A stretch of 20,058 nt of DNA from a virus. The notes under the pieces were generated by a model that saw nothing but the letters and a program-made list of their open reading frames with translations, had not been told where the DNA came from and did no database searches. This document shows, piece after piece, positions 1-6,351 of this stretch. Where the stretch lies: IMG/VR virus record IMGVR_UViG_3300017986_001421, positions 1-20,058 of that record. One strand, written 5' to 3'. A program made the position numbers and the translations under genes. The first letter of the stretch is position 1, and every line of letters starts with the position of its first letter.

Positions 1-477
1 AAAGTTGCGATTCAATCTGGACTACGTTCAGAAATCGCAGAAGGATTTATGGACAAGTTGAAAGACTTGTTTGTAGAATCTTACATTGAAGTCCCAGAGT
101 CCAAAGTAGACCTAGTAGACGAACTAGCAACTGCAAACGAAGAACTAGAAGAACAGTACAACGATGCAGTAGCTAAGAGCCTATCACTTGCAGAAGAGCT
201 AAACTCTTTCAAACGCGCGGCGATTATTCGTGAAGCGTCAAAAGACTTGGCAGAAACTCAAGTTGAAAAGCTAACCAAACTCGCAGAGAGCATTGACTTT
301 GAATCAGAAGAAGATTTTGCAGCAAAAGTAGACACTTTGAAAGCATCATACTTCAAGTCAGACGCGCCAACTTCACCTATCTCAGAAGATACAGAAGATG
401 ACAACGCAGATGACACTGTTGAACTAACAGGTTCAATGGCTGATTATGTCAGCGCACTTAGAAAAACAATAAAATAA
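1..477 (+). CDS. 22: Prohead core scaffolding protein gp22 (C-terminal part)
   Basis: The reading frame is open from base 1, so the gene begins before the window and the Met at base 49 is internal. The visible 158 residues are acidic and strongly helical, with heptad-like stretches (ELATANEELEEQYNDAV) expected of an internal scaffold. The segment around GLRSEIAEGFMDKLKDLF and the ending KASYF followed by a low-complexity acidic tail resemble gp22 of marine T4-like phages. In T4, gp22 forms the prohead core around which gp23 assembles and is later degraded by the gp21 protease. It lies 15 bases upstream of the capsid gene, as in T4. Identification rests on this position plus sequence character. 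Confidence 0.88.
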   Translation, partial: KVAIQSGLRSEIAEGFMDKLKDLFVESYIEVPESKVDLVDELATANEELEEQYNDAVAKSLSLAEELNSFKRAAIIREASKDLAETQVEKLTKLAESIDFESEEDFAAKVDTLKASYFKSDAPTSPISEDTEDDNADDTVELTGSMADYVSALRKTIK

Positions 478-492
478 TTAGGAGATCCTTAA

Positions 493-1860
493 ATGGAACA
501 AACTTATGATCGCTTAGTAGAAAAGTGGTCTCCAGTATTGAACGAAGAAGCAGCAGGTAAAATCACAGACGCTCACAAGCGTTCTGTAACTGCAGCAGTT
601 CTGGAGAACACAGAAAAAGCATTGCAAGAGCAAGGCTTGATGGAAACAGCAGCTAACGCAGCTGGTAACGGTGTTTCAACTGTAGATGGCGGCACAGGCG
701 CAGCGTCTAACTGGAACCCAATCCTTATCTCACTAGTTCGTCGTGCTATGCCAAACCTAATGGCATACGACATTTGTGGTGTTCAGCCAATGTCAGGTCC
801 AACAGGCTTGATCTTTGCGATGAAATCACGCTACAAAACAACTAAAGCTGGTGCAAACGGTACTGGTTCAGGTACAGAGGCACTATTCAACGAAGCACTA
901 GTTGGCTTCTCAGGTGACTCAACAGCAACTGGTAACGGTTCAGCAGGTCCATCTGGTCTATCTGGAGTATCAGATACAGACGGTGGTGGATCATTGGTTG
1001 ACTCAGGTGCATCATATGTACCAACAACAGGTGACGCATACACAACAGCAGAAGCTGAAGCACTAGGTAACACTGGTGAGTCATTTGCTGAAATGGGTTT
1101 CACCATTGAAAAAGCAACTGTGACAGCGAAGTCACGTGCATTGAAAGCAGAGTACACACTTGAGCTTGCACAAGACTTGAAAGCAATCCACGGTCTAGAC
1201 GCAGAGACAGAATTGGCAAACATCTTGTCAACAGAAATCTTGGCAGAAATCAACCGTGAAGTTGTTCGTACAATCAACGCACAAGCGAAGATTGGTGCGC
1301 GTCAAGCTAACGTAACAACCAAAGGTATCTTTGACTTGTCATCAGATGCAGATGGTCGTTGGTCAGCAGAGAAGTTCAAAGGTCTTGGTGTACAGCTAGA
1401 TCGTGAAGCTAACACAATCGCAAAAGAAACACGTAGAGGAAAAGGTAACATGGTTATCTGTTCTTCAGACGTTGCTACAGCACTTGCAGCTTCAGGAATG
1501 TTGGATTACGCTCCAGCGTTGTCAACAAACTTGAACGTAGATGACACAGGCAACACATTTGCTGGTGTTCTAAATGGTCGTATCCGCGTATACATCGATC
1601 CATATGCAGAAACAGATTACATCACTGTAGGTTATAAGGGTACTAACCCATATGACGCAGGTGTATTCTACTGCCCATACGTACCACTAACAATGGTTCG
1701 TGCAGTTGGTGAGAACGACTTCCAGCCACGTATCGGGTTCAAAACTCGTTATGGCATGGCATCAAACCCATACGTAGGTTCAGATGCGGCTGATGGTCTT
1801 GCAACTAACCGTGAGAACCAGTACTACAGAATCTTCCGCGTAGACAACATCTTGACATAA
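493..1860 (+). CDS. 23: Major capsid protein gp23
   Basis: This 455-residue protein has unmistakable gp23 segments: RRAMPNLMAYDICGVQPM near residues 80-97, EMGFTIEKATVTAKSR, YTLELAQDLKAIHGLDAE, EINREVVRTIN and a C-terminal GFKTRYGMASNP. T4 gp23 is 521 residues; the difference is mainly in the variable insertion region. T4 gp23 is cut by gp21 after an LxE-type site near residue 65. Here GLME ending at residue 51 sits just before the conserved domain and is the likely equivalent site (inference). The residues near 115-175 are rich in Gly, Ser and Thr and probably form a surface insertion. A good ribosome site (TTAGGAGATC) precedes the ATG, and a strong terminator follows. Confidence 0.98.
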   Translation: MEQTYDRLVEKWSPVLNEEAAGKITDAHKRSVTAAVLENTEKALQEQGLMETAANAAGNGVSTVDGGTGAASNWNPILISLVRRAMPNLMAYDICGVQPMSGPTGLIFAMKSRYKTTKAGANGTGSGTEALFNEALVGFSGDSTATGNGSAGPSGLSGVSDTDGGGSLVDSGASYVPTTGDAYTTAEAEALGNTGESFAEMGFTIEKATVTAKSRALKAEYTLELAQDLKAIHGLDAETELANILSTEILAEINREVVRTINAQAKIGARQANVTTKGIFDLSSDADGRWSAEKFKGLGVQLDREANTIAKETRRGKGNMVICSSDVATALAASGMLDYAPALSTNLNVDDTGNTFAGVLNGRIRVYIDPYAETDYITVGYKGTNPYDAGVFYCPYVPLTMVRAVGENDFQPRIGFKTRYGMASNPYVGSDAADGLATNRENQYYRIFRVDNILT

Positions 1861-1883
1861 GAATCAAGAGTTCGGAAAAACTT

Positions 1884-1910
1884 AAGGGAGCCAAACGGCT
1901 CCCTTTTTTT
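1884..1910 (+). terminator. Rho-independent terminator after gp23
   Basis: The stem GGGAGCC / GGCTCCC has an AAAC loop and is followed by seven T residues; two A-T pairs can extend the stem. It lies 24 bases after the gp23 stop and would end the capsid transcript before it runs into the oppositely oriented tRNA gene two bases further on. Read on the minus strand, the same hairpin is followed by a TTAAGTTTTT stretch, so it may also end the tRNA transcript. Confidence 0.9.
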
Positions 1911-1912
1911 AT

Positions 1913-1989
1913 TGGCGATTGCGGAAGGACTCGAACCCTCAACCTACAGATTAGAAGTCTGTTGCTCTATCCAGTTGAGCTACGCAACC
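1913..1989 (-). tRNA. tRNA-Arg (anticodon TCT)
   Basis: Read on the minus strand this is a full 77-base cloverleaf with encoded CCA. The acceptor stem GGTTGCG pairs with CGCAATC (one G-T pair), the discriminator base is G, and the T-arm has the usual GGTTCGAGTCC. The anticodon stem ACAGA/TCTGT encloses the loop CTTCTAA, giving anticodon TCT (bases 1953-1955), which reads AGA. AGA is a frequent Arg codon in the neighbouring phage genes, so the tRNA probably supports phage translation. It begins on the base next to the stop codon of the small minus-strand gene and must be processed from a shared transcript. Confidence 0.96.
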
Positions 1990-2202
1990 TTAATAATTAC
2001 TACCATCTTCCCAAATGCCCCACGCAACTTCTTGCATATAGTCATGATCAGTGACGAGACCACGCAAGTAACGATTTTCAGCATAGGAATGGATTACTTC
2101 TGCAAGAAACTCTTTAAAAGTTTTGCAGTCTTCAGCAATGATACCAAGCACAACATCAAGCTCTTCTTCACACTGCATTATCATGTCTTTCATTTTAGCC
2201 AT
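1990..2202 (-). CDS. Small protein of unknown function upstream of tRNA-Arg
   Basis: This 70-residue acidic, mostly helical protein (starting MAKMKDMIMQCEEELD, ending GIWEDGSNY) matches nothing I recognise. It is a real gene rather than a shadow: an AAGGAGA ribosome site at 2209-2215 lies six bases before the ATG, and a sigma-70 type promoter lies just upstream. Its stop codon abuts the tRNA gene, so both share one short transcript. The opposing frame across this region reads through the tRNA and has no ribosome site. It is the only protein gene on the minus strand in this window, which suggests an inserted early cassette between late genes. Confidence 0.8.
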   Translation of the reverse strand: MAKMKDMIMQCEEELDVVLGIIAEDCKTFKEFLAEVIHSYAENRYLRGLVTDHDYMQEVAWGIWEDGSNY

Positions 2203-2231
2203 AACAGGTCTCCTTCTCTCATTACAGAATC

Positions 2232-2260
2232 ATATTAGCAGTATATTGGTGCAATGTCAA
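2232..2260 (-). promoter_or_regulatory. Sigma-70 type promoter for the minus-strand protein and tRNA-Arg
   Basis: On the minus strand a perfect TTGACA (2255-2260) is followed by 17 bases and then TAATAT (2232-2237). The predicted start near 2225 gives a leader of about 22 bases with the ribosome site. This is the form of promoter that host RNA polymerase would use early in infection. Confidence 0.75.
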
Positions 2261-2262
2261 CA

Positions 2263-2270
2263 TATAAATA
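2263..2270 (+). promoter_or_regulatory. T4-type late promoter
   Basis: TATAAATA is the exact consensus recognised by the gp55 late sigma factor in T4. It lies 30 bases before the structural gene at 2300, which is right for late transcription. It is two bases from the -35 box of the opposite-strand early promoter, so the two could not easily be occupied together. Confidence 0.78.
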
Positions 2271-2299
2271 GAACTATAACGTAATATTTAGGAAATAGA

Positions 2300-2848
2300 A
2301 TGCCTACATTAAATCCAAGTATCTCTGTGGACGTAAGTAATGTTACTAGTTCAAGTGGTTTGAATAATCTAAACTACTTGCAACCTTCTGCGTTTAAACT
2401 TTCTATTGACAGAAAGCATTATGCAAACTTAGAGTTTTTTGCTCAAACCGTTTTGCACCCTGCTCTTAGTCTAAACGCAGTAGAAGTTCCGTTCAAACGA
2501 ATATCATCAGTTCCTTTCGCAGGAGATAAATTGACATTTACTGAATTAACTGCTATGATTATAGTTGACGAAAATCTAAACTCTTATACAGAAATGTATA
2601 ACTGGATGAATAGGATTGTAGAGACTTCAGATAGAACGCCTACAAATAGAGACACTACGAAACCACCAACTACGGCTGACATAACATTATCAATATTAAG
2701 TAGCCATAATAATGTTGTGAGAACTATTAGATATTTTGATTGTTTACCAGTAAGCCTTGGTGATTTGCAGTTAGAGTCTACAAGCGGCGATGTGCAATAC
2801 ATATCTTTCCCTGCTACATTTAGATTTTCTACTTTTGAGTTAAACTGA
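2300..2848 (+). CDS. Tail-tube-fold virion protein (gp19-like; probable gp3 equivalent)
   Basis: This 182-residue protein has the architecture of the T4 tail tube protein gp19: an N-terminal FKLSIDRKHYANLEFFAQ strand region, a FAGDKLTFTELTAMIIVDENLNSY segment, and a C-terminal LPVSLGDLQLESTSGDVQY followed by a beta strand ending FSTFELN. T4 gp19 has the corresponding LP.+.GELQL pattern and is 163 residues. In marine T4-like phages, from memory, a tail completion protein called gp3 sits in this slot between gp23 and uvsY, so this is probably that virion protein rather than the main tube subunit. It has a late promoter upstream and an AGGAAA ribosome site. The family call is firm; the exact role is inferred. 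Confidence 0.75.
   Translation: MPTLNPSISVDVSNVTSSSGLNNLNYLQPSAFKLSIDRKHYANLEFFAQTVLHPALSLNAVEVPFKRISSVPFAGDKLTFTELTAMIIVDENLNSYTEMYNWMNRIVETSDRTPTNRDTTKPPTTADITLSILSSHNNVVRTIRYFDCLPVSLGDLQLESTSGDVQYISFPATFRFSTFELN
2531..2559 (+). promoter_or_regulatory. Possible intragenic sigma-70 promoter upstream of uvsY
   Basis: A perfect TTGACA (2531-2536), a 17-base spacer and TATGAT (2554-2559) lie inside the tail protein gene. It would allow early transcription of uvsY and uvsW independently of the late promoter at 2263. It overlaps coding sequence, so chance cannot be excluded. Confidence 0.45.
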
Positions 2849-2863
2849 TGATTGGAGTATATT

Positions 2864-3307
2864 ATGACATTAGAAGAAATATTAGAAGAGTGGGCAACTG
2901 ACTCTAAACTACCTAATATTAATCTAGATGAAGCCTCAAGAGAAACACCATCACTACATTCTAAGTATCTGTCTATCTTGTCAAATGCTAAGTTGCGTTT
3001 GAAGAAAGCAGAGATGGATCAAAAGTCTTTATTAAAACAAAAGTTTCTTTACTACAACGGCAAGCTATCTAAAGACGAAATAGATGCTTTAGGTTGGGAC
3101 TATGATCCTATGGATGGACTAAAGATCTTAAAAGGTGAAATGGATTACTATTATGATTCCGATAAAGATATCCAAGCATCTGAACTTAAAATACAGTACT
3201 ATAAAACTATTATAGATACACTAAATGAAATCGTAAATAATCTAAACTGGCGTCATCAGACAATCAGTAATATGATTAAGTGGAAGGTATTTGAAGCCGG
3301 TGGCTGA
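2864..3307 (+). CDS. uvsY: UvsY recombination mediator
   Basis: This 147-residue protein aligns along its length with T4 UvsY (137 residues). Shared features are a MTLEEILEEW start like MRLEDLQEEL, a central LLKQKFLYYNGKLS matching the ALKARLDYYSG stretch, then a D-x-D-x-x segment and the ending KVFEAG like RAFEAGK. UvsY loads the UvsX recombinase onto single-stranded DNA coated with gp32. I chose the ATG at 2864 because GGAG lies seven bases before it and it matches the family start; a TTG four codons earlier has no ribosome site. Its end overlaps the start of uvsW. Confidence 0.95.
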   Translation: MTLEEILEEWATDSKLPNINLDEASRETPSLHSKYLSILSNAKLRLKKAEMDQKSLLKQKFLYYNGKLSKDEIDALGWDYDPMDGLKILKGEMDYYYDSDKDIQASELKIQYYKTIIDTLNEIVNNLNWRHQTISNMIKWKVFEAGG

Positions 3308-4799
3308 TATAGTATGTAAACTTAGAGACTATAGTACATTAGAAGTGGACACTGATAGTGCATTAGCTGCAGAACTCAGTGACCACTTTTCTTTTTATGT
3401 GCCTGGTTATAGATGGATGCCAGCGTATAAAAATAAAGTGTGGGATGGTAAGATAAGACTGTTTAATCGCATAAACGGTGAGCTTCCCGCAGGGCTATAT
3501 TCTTATTTGTTAAAGTTTGCAACTCAGCGATCATATACTGTTGACACTCAAGAGTCGGATCAGTATGGCTTTCCGATTCCTCCTCAACAACCTCTTCCAA
3601 ATATGTCTGATTTACTAGCTGACCCAAAGCTTCCATTTCAGCCTCGAGTCTATCAATACGATGCGATTGAAACAGCCCTATCAAGAAGTCGAGCAATTTT
3701 ATTATCTCCTACTGGATCTGGCAAGTCATTCATTATTTATCTAATGATGAAATACTGGCTTTACTATTTATCAGATGGTTGGAAATATCCTAAAGCAGGA
3801 AGAGTGCTAGTGATTGTTCCAACAACATCTCTAGTTGAACAAATGCATCAAGACTTTATTGACTATGGTTTCAGTCAGGATGGTATGCATAGAATATATT
3901 CTGGTAGAGATAAGAACGCAGATAAAGCTGTTATAATTTCAACTTGGCAATCAATATATAAGTTTCCACCAAAATGGTTTCAACAGTTTGGTATGGTGAT
4001 TGGTGATGAGTGTCATGGATTTAAATCCAAGTCTCTATCGTCAATAATGAACAAAGCAACTGAAGCTAAATATAGATATGGACTAACAGGCACACTAGAT
4101 GGTACACAAACACACAGACTAGTTCTTGAAGGATTATTTGGTCCTGTGTATCAAGTAACTAAAACAAAATCATTGCAAGATGATGGTACTTTAGCAGCAC
4201 TAGACATAAAAGTTCTTTTGTTAAATTACTCAGAGAAAGTAAGGAAAGACTTTGGAAAGAAAACTTATCAAGAAGAAATCGAGTTCATTATTGGACACCC
4301 TGTTCGTAATCGCCTTATTTGTAATCTCGCTTTGGATGCTAAAGGAAATACTCTCATCTTATATAATCGTGTGGACGCTCATGGAAAGCCTCTCTACGAA
4401 CTTATAAATAGTAAGGTAGAAGAAGGTAGAAAAGTTTTTTTTATATCTGGTGATGTTGAAGCCTCTGATCGTGAAATGATTAGAAAAATAGTGGAGAAAC
4501 AAAAAAATGCTATTATTGTTGCAAGCCTTGGGACTTTTAGTACTGGTATCAATATTCGTAATCTGCACAATATCGTCTTTGCTAGCCCGTCAAAGTCTCA
4601 AATTAAAGTTTTACAGAGTATCGGAAGAGGGTTACGCCAATCCGATGACGGAAGAAGCACAACGCTCTATGACTTGACTGATGACTTACATTGGAAGAAT
4701 AGAAAGAACTATGCTCTTTTACATGGTGCTGAAAGAGTAAAGATATACAATAAAGAGCAGTTTAAACACAAAGTAATAAAGGTTGACCTTGATGAGTGA
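3300..4799 (+). CDS. uvsW: UvsW RNA-DNA and DNA helicase
   Basis: This superfamily 2 helicase of 499 residues compares with 503 in T4. The N-terminal domain has the UvsW pattern ...FSFYVPGYRWMP...WDGKIRLFN...LPAGLY. Helicase motifs follow: Walker A PTGSGKS (137-143), motif II DECH (236-239), motif III GLTGT, and motif VI QSIGRGLRQ (439-447). UvsW unwinds R-loops, Holliday junctions and stalled forks, and in T4 drives the change from origin to recombination-dependent replication. I place the start at GTG 3300, overlapping the uvsY stop by eight bases, since this fits the T4 N-terminus; a TTG at 3291 is the alternative. Neither has a strong ribosome site, so coupling to uvsY translation is likely. 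Confidence 0.95.
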   Translation: MADIVCKLRDYSTLEVDTDSALAAELSDHFSFYVPGYRWMPAYKNKVWDGKIRLFNRINGELPAGLYSYLLKFATQRSYTVDTQESDQYGFPIPPQQPLPNMSDLLADPKLPFQPRVYQYDAIETALSRSRAILLSPTGSGKSFIIYLMMKYWLYYLSDGWKYPKAGRVLVIVPTTSLVEQMHQDFIDYGFSQDGMHRIYSGRDKNADKAVIISTWQSIYKFPPKWFQQFGMVIGDECHGFKSKSLSSIMNKATEAKYRYGLTGTLDGTQTHRLVLEGLFGPVYQVTKTKSLQDDGTLAALDIKVLLLNYSEKVRKDFGKKTYQEEIEFIIGHPVRNRLICNLALDAKGNTLILYNRVDAHGKPLYELINSKVEEGRKVFFISGDVEASDREMIRKIVEKQKNAIIVASLGTFSTGINIRNLHNIVFASPSKSQIKVLQSIGRGLRQSDDGRSTTLYDLTDDLHWKNRKNYALLHGAERVKIYNKEQFKHKVIKVDLDE

Positions 4800-5202
4800 A
4801 GTAAGACAACTAAAGCTGAGTTCTGGCGAAGAGGTTATATGTCAAGTGTTAGACTGGGCAGACGAAGAGAACGGTGATATTATCGTAAGGCATGTTTATA
4901 AAGTAACAACTATTGACGATGATGCACGTGGATTGAGACTATATAACTTAAGACCTTGGATGACAATGCAAGAAGGTGATGATATGTTTATAAACTTAAA
5001 CATCATGCACGTGATTGCGCAAGCCAAGCCAGATAGTAAACTTGAAACTCAGTTCAAAGGTGCTGTTAAACACTCTAATATGACAGAGGAAGAACTTGAA
5101 CAAAAAGTTCAAGACTATATAGATCAAATGAGAAATAGCTTGAACGAAGATGAAGACTTTGATAATGTTATAAGTTTCCCAGGAAACGACAAGATACACT
5201 AG
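4792..5202 (+). CDS. Conserved small protein of unknown function, possible Sm/SH3-like barrel
   Basis: This 136-residue protein starts MSEVRQLKLSSGEEVICQVLDW, and the ATG overlaps the uvsW stop by eight bases. The first 80 residues alternate hydrophobic and polar residues with a SGEEV turn, as in small beta-barrel folds of the Sm or SH3 type (fold guess only). The C-terminal third is acidic and helical (MTEEELEQKVQDYIDQM) and ends in a low-complexity DEDFDN segment. A similar gene often follows uvsW in marine T4-like phages, from memory. It is the last gene of the uvsY-uvsW operon. An antisense promoter points into its 3' end from 5234-5261. Confidence 0.75.
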   Translation: MSEVRQLKLSSGEEVICQVLDWADEENGDIIVRHVYKVTTIDDDARGLRLYNLRPWMTMQEGDDMFINLNIMHVIAQAKPDSKLETQFKGAVKHSNMTEEELEQKVQDYIDQMRNSLNEDEDFDNVISFPGNDKIH

Positions 5203-5233
5203 TATACTCACCCACCTCAAAAGCCTCTCTTTA

Positions 5234-5261
5234 ATTATACAGATTTTTACTGATTCGTCAA
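5234..5261 (-). promoter_or_regulatory. Antisense sigma-70 type promoter
   Basis: On the minus strand TTGACG (5256-5261) is followed by 16 bases and a perfect TATAAT (5234-5239). The predicted start near 5227 would give a transcript antisense to the 3' end of the 4792-5202 gene and then uvsW. No credible protein gene lies downstream on that strand. The first 11 bases and the ATCTG before the -10 box match the promoter before hsp20. Confidence 0.65.
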
Positions 5262-5275
5262 GTACTTTTTTTAAG

Positions 5276-5304
5276 TTGACAAGATAAAAAATATTCGATA
5301 AAAT
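5276..5304 (+). promoter_or_regulatory. Sigma-70 type promoter for gene 55 operon
   Basis: A perfect TTGACA (5276-5281), 17 bases and TAAAAT (5299-5304) lie 22 bases before the gp55 ATG, in an AT-rich spacer. It diverges from the antisense promoter at 5234-5261; the -35 boxes are 14 bases apart. It would let host RNA polymerase make the late sigma factor early. Confidence 0.78.
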
Positions 5305-5326
5305 ATTAGAAATTGAAGGATATATT

Positions 5327-5926
5327 ATGGCAAGACAAAAACGAAAAAATATTCATTATGTAAATAACAAAGAGTTTTCACAAGCTGTTGTAGAATACTG
5401 TGTAAGCGTAAAAGAAGCAAAAGATAGCAAAGCAGATTTACCTATTGTTCCCAACTACATCGCTGAATGTTTTTTAAAGATAGCTGAAGGATTGTCGCAC
5501 AAGGCAAACTTTATTCGCTATACTTATCGTGAAGAAATGGTTATGGATGCTGTTGAGAATTGTCTTAAAGCCATAGAGAACTATAATATAGAAGCTGCAA
5601 CTCGCACTGGTAATCCGAATGCGTTTGCTTATTTCACCCAGATTTCGTGGTATGCCTTTCTTAGACGTATTGCTAAAGAAAAGAAACAACAAGACATCAA
5701 GCTAAAGTATATGACATCATCTGGGGTTGAAGAATATATTATGTCGAATGGTGATGAAGGTTCTAATACAGTGGTACAAGCCTTTGTTGATCAGTTGAAA
5801 GATCGCATTGATAAAGTAAAAGAAAAAGATAGTGAGTTTAAAATCTTTGCAGAAGAAGAAAAGAAAAAGGCAAAGAGAATGAAGAAAACTATCTCAGTAG
5901 ATTCGGACTTAAGTAACTTCTTATGA
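5327..5926 (+). CDS. 55: Late-transcription sigma factor gp55
   Basis: This 199-residue protein is like T4 gp55 (185 residues). It opens with the family YVNNKEF segment, followed by FLKIAEGLSHKANFIRYTYREEMVMDAVENCLKAIENYN, the sigma region 2-like core that binds RNA polymerase and melts the promoter. NPNAFAYFTQISWYAFLRRIAKEKK then matches T4 [21 protein letters not shown]. gp55 recognises TATAAATA promoters. The C-terminus SDLSNFL resembles the hydrophobic tail by which T4 gp55 binds the sliding clamp gp45 (inference). An AAGGA ribosome site precedes the ATG, and the stop overlaps the next gene (ATGA). Confidence 0.96.
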   Translation: MARQKRKNIHYVNNKEFSQAVVEYCVSVKEAKDSKADLPIVPNYIAECFLKIAEGLSHKANFIRYTYREEMVMDAVENCLKAIENYNIEAATRTGNPNAFAYFTQISWYAFLRRIAKEKKQQDIKLKYMTSSGVEEYIMSNGDEGSNTVVQAFVDQLKDRIDKVKEKDSEFKIFAEEEKKKAKRMKKTISVDSDLSNFL

Positions 5927-6351
5927 AAATATTAGTAATGGGATTGCCTGGTGCTGGTAAAACACACTTTGCAGTTCGTCTTCAAAATCATTTAAACTGC
6001 GCTTGGTATAACGCTGATGCAGTTCGCAAAATGGCGAATGATTGGGATTTTAGTGATGAAGCTAGAATCCGACAAGCAAGCAGAATGAGAAACTTAGCAG
6101 ACTTTGAAAAAGGATTTGGGCGCACGGTTATCTGTGACTTTGTTTGTCCAACAAAACATACAAGATATATTTTTGAAGCAGATGTTACGATCTGGTTGAA
6201 TACCATTGTTGCTGGAAGATTTCAAGACACTAATGTTATTTTTGAAGATCCAGAAAACGTAGATTATACTATAGATCATTTTATGAGTGATGAAGAAATA
6301 CAAGGAATAGCAGAATGTTTGATTGGCAAAAACCCACAGTACAAATGTTAG
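5923..6351 (+). CDS. P-loop kinase resembling adenylylsulfate (APS) kinase
   Basis: This 142-residue protein has a Walker A GLPGAGKT (7-14). Further on are NADAVRK, the counterpart of the APS kinase DGDNVR motif, and DWDFSDEARIRQASR, like the FSxEDRxENIRR helix. VICDFVCPTKHTR corresponds to the AFISPxxxxR segment. APS kinases phosphorylate adenylyl sulfate to PAPS. The Asp-Gly-Asp of the family is replaced by Asn-Ala-Asp, so the substrate may differ; relatives also act on small nucleotides or nucleic acid ends. It overlaps gp55 by four bases and the following nucleotidyltransferase by 37 bases, so the two enzymes are probably made together. Confidence 0.75.
   Translation: MKILVMGLPGAGKTHFAVRLQNHLNCAWYNADAVRKMANDWDFSDEARIRQASRMRNLADFEKGFGRTVICDFVCPTKHTRYIFEADVTIWLNTIVAGRFQDTNVIFEDPENVDYTIDHFMSDEEIQGIAECLIGKNPQYKC

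Noticed and set aside
831-1277. 148-residue minus-strand frame inside gp23
   Set aside because: It is a shadow of the capsid gene with Ser/Pro/Ala-rich translation and no ribosome site or promoter.
1912-2238. 108-residue plus-strand reading frame
   Set aside because: It starts inside the tRNA-Arg gene on the opposite strand, lies across the real minus-strand gene, and has no ribosome site.
4403-4410. Late promoter-like TATAAATA inside uvsW, with similar copies at 9320-9327 (gp46) and 15329-15336 (gp62)
   Set aside because: All are within long AT-rich coding regions with no late gene start nearby, so chance matches are likely.
4996-5220. 74-residue minus-strand frame downstream of the antisense promoter
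   Set aside because: Start is a TTG without a ribosome site, and the hydrophobic content is what results from reading the opposite strand of an acidic gene; the promoter is more likely to make a non-coding RNA.
5203-5233. Possible terminator after the 4792-5202 gene
   Set aside because: No stable stem followed by a T-run is visible; only short weak inverted repeats around GTATAC.
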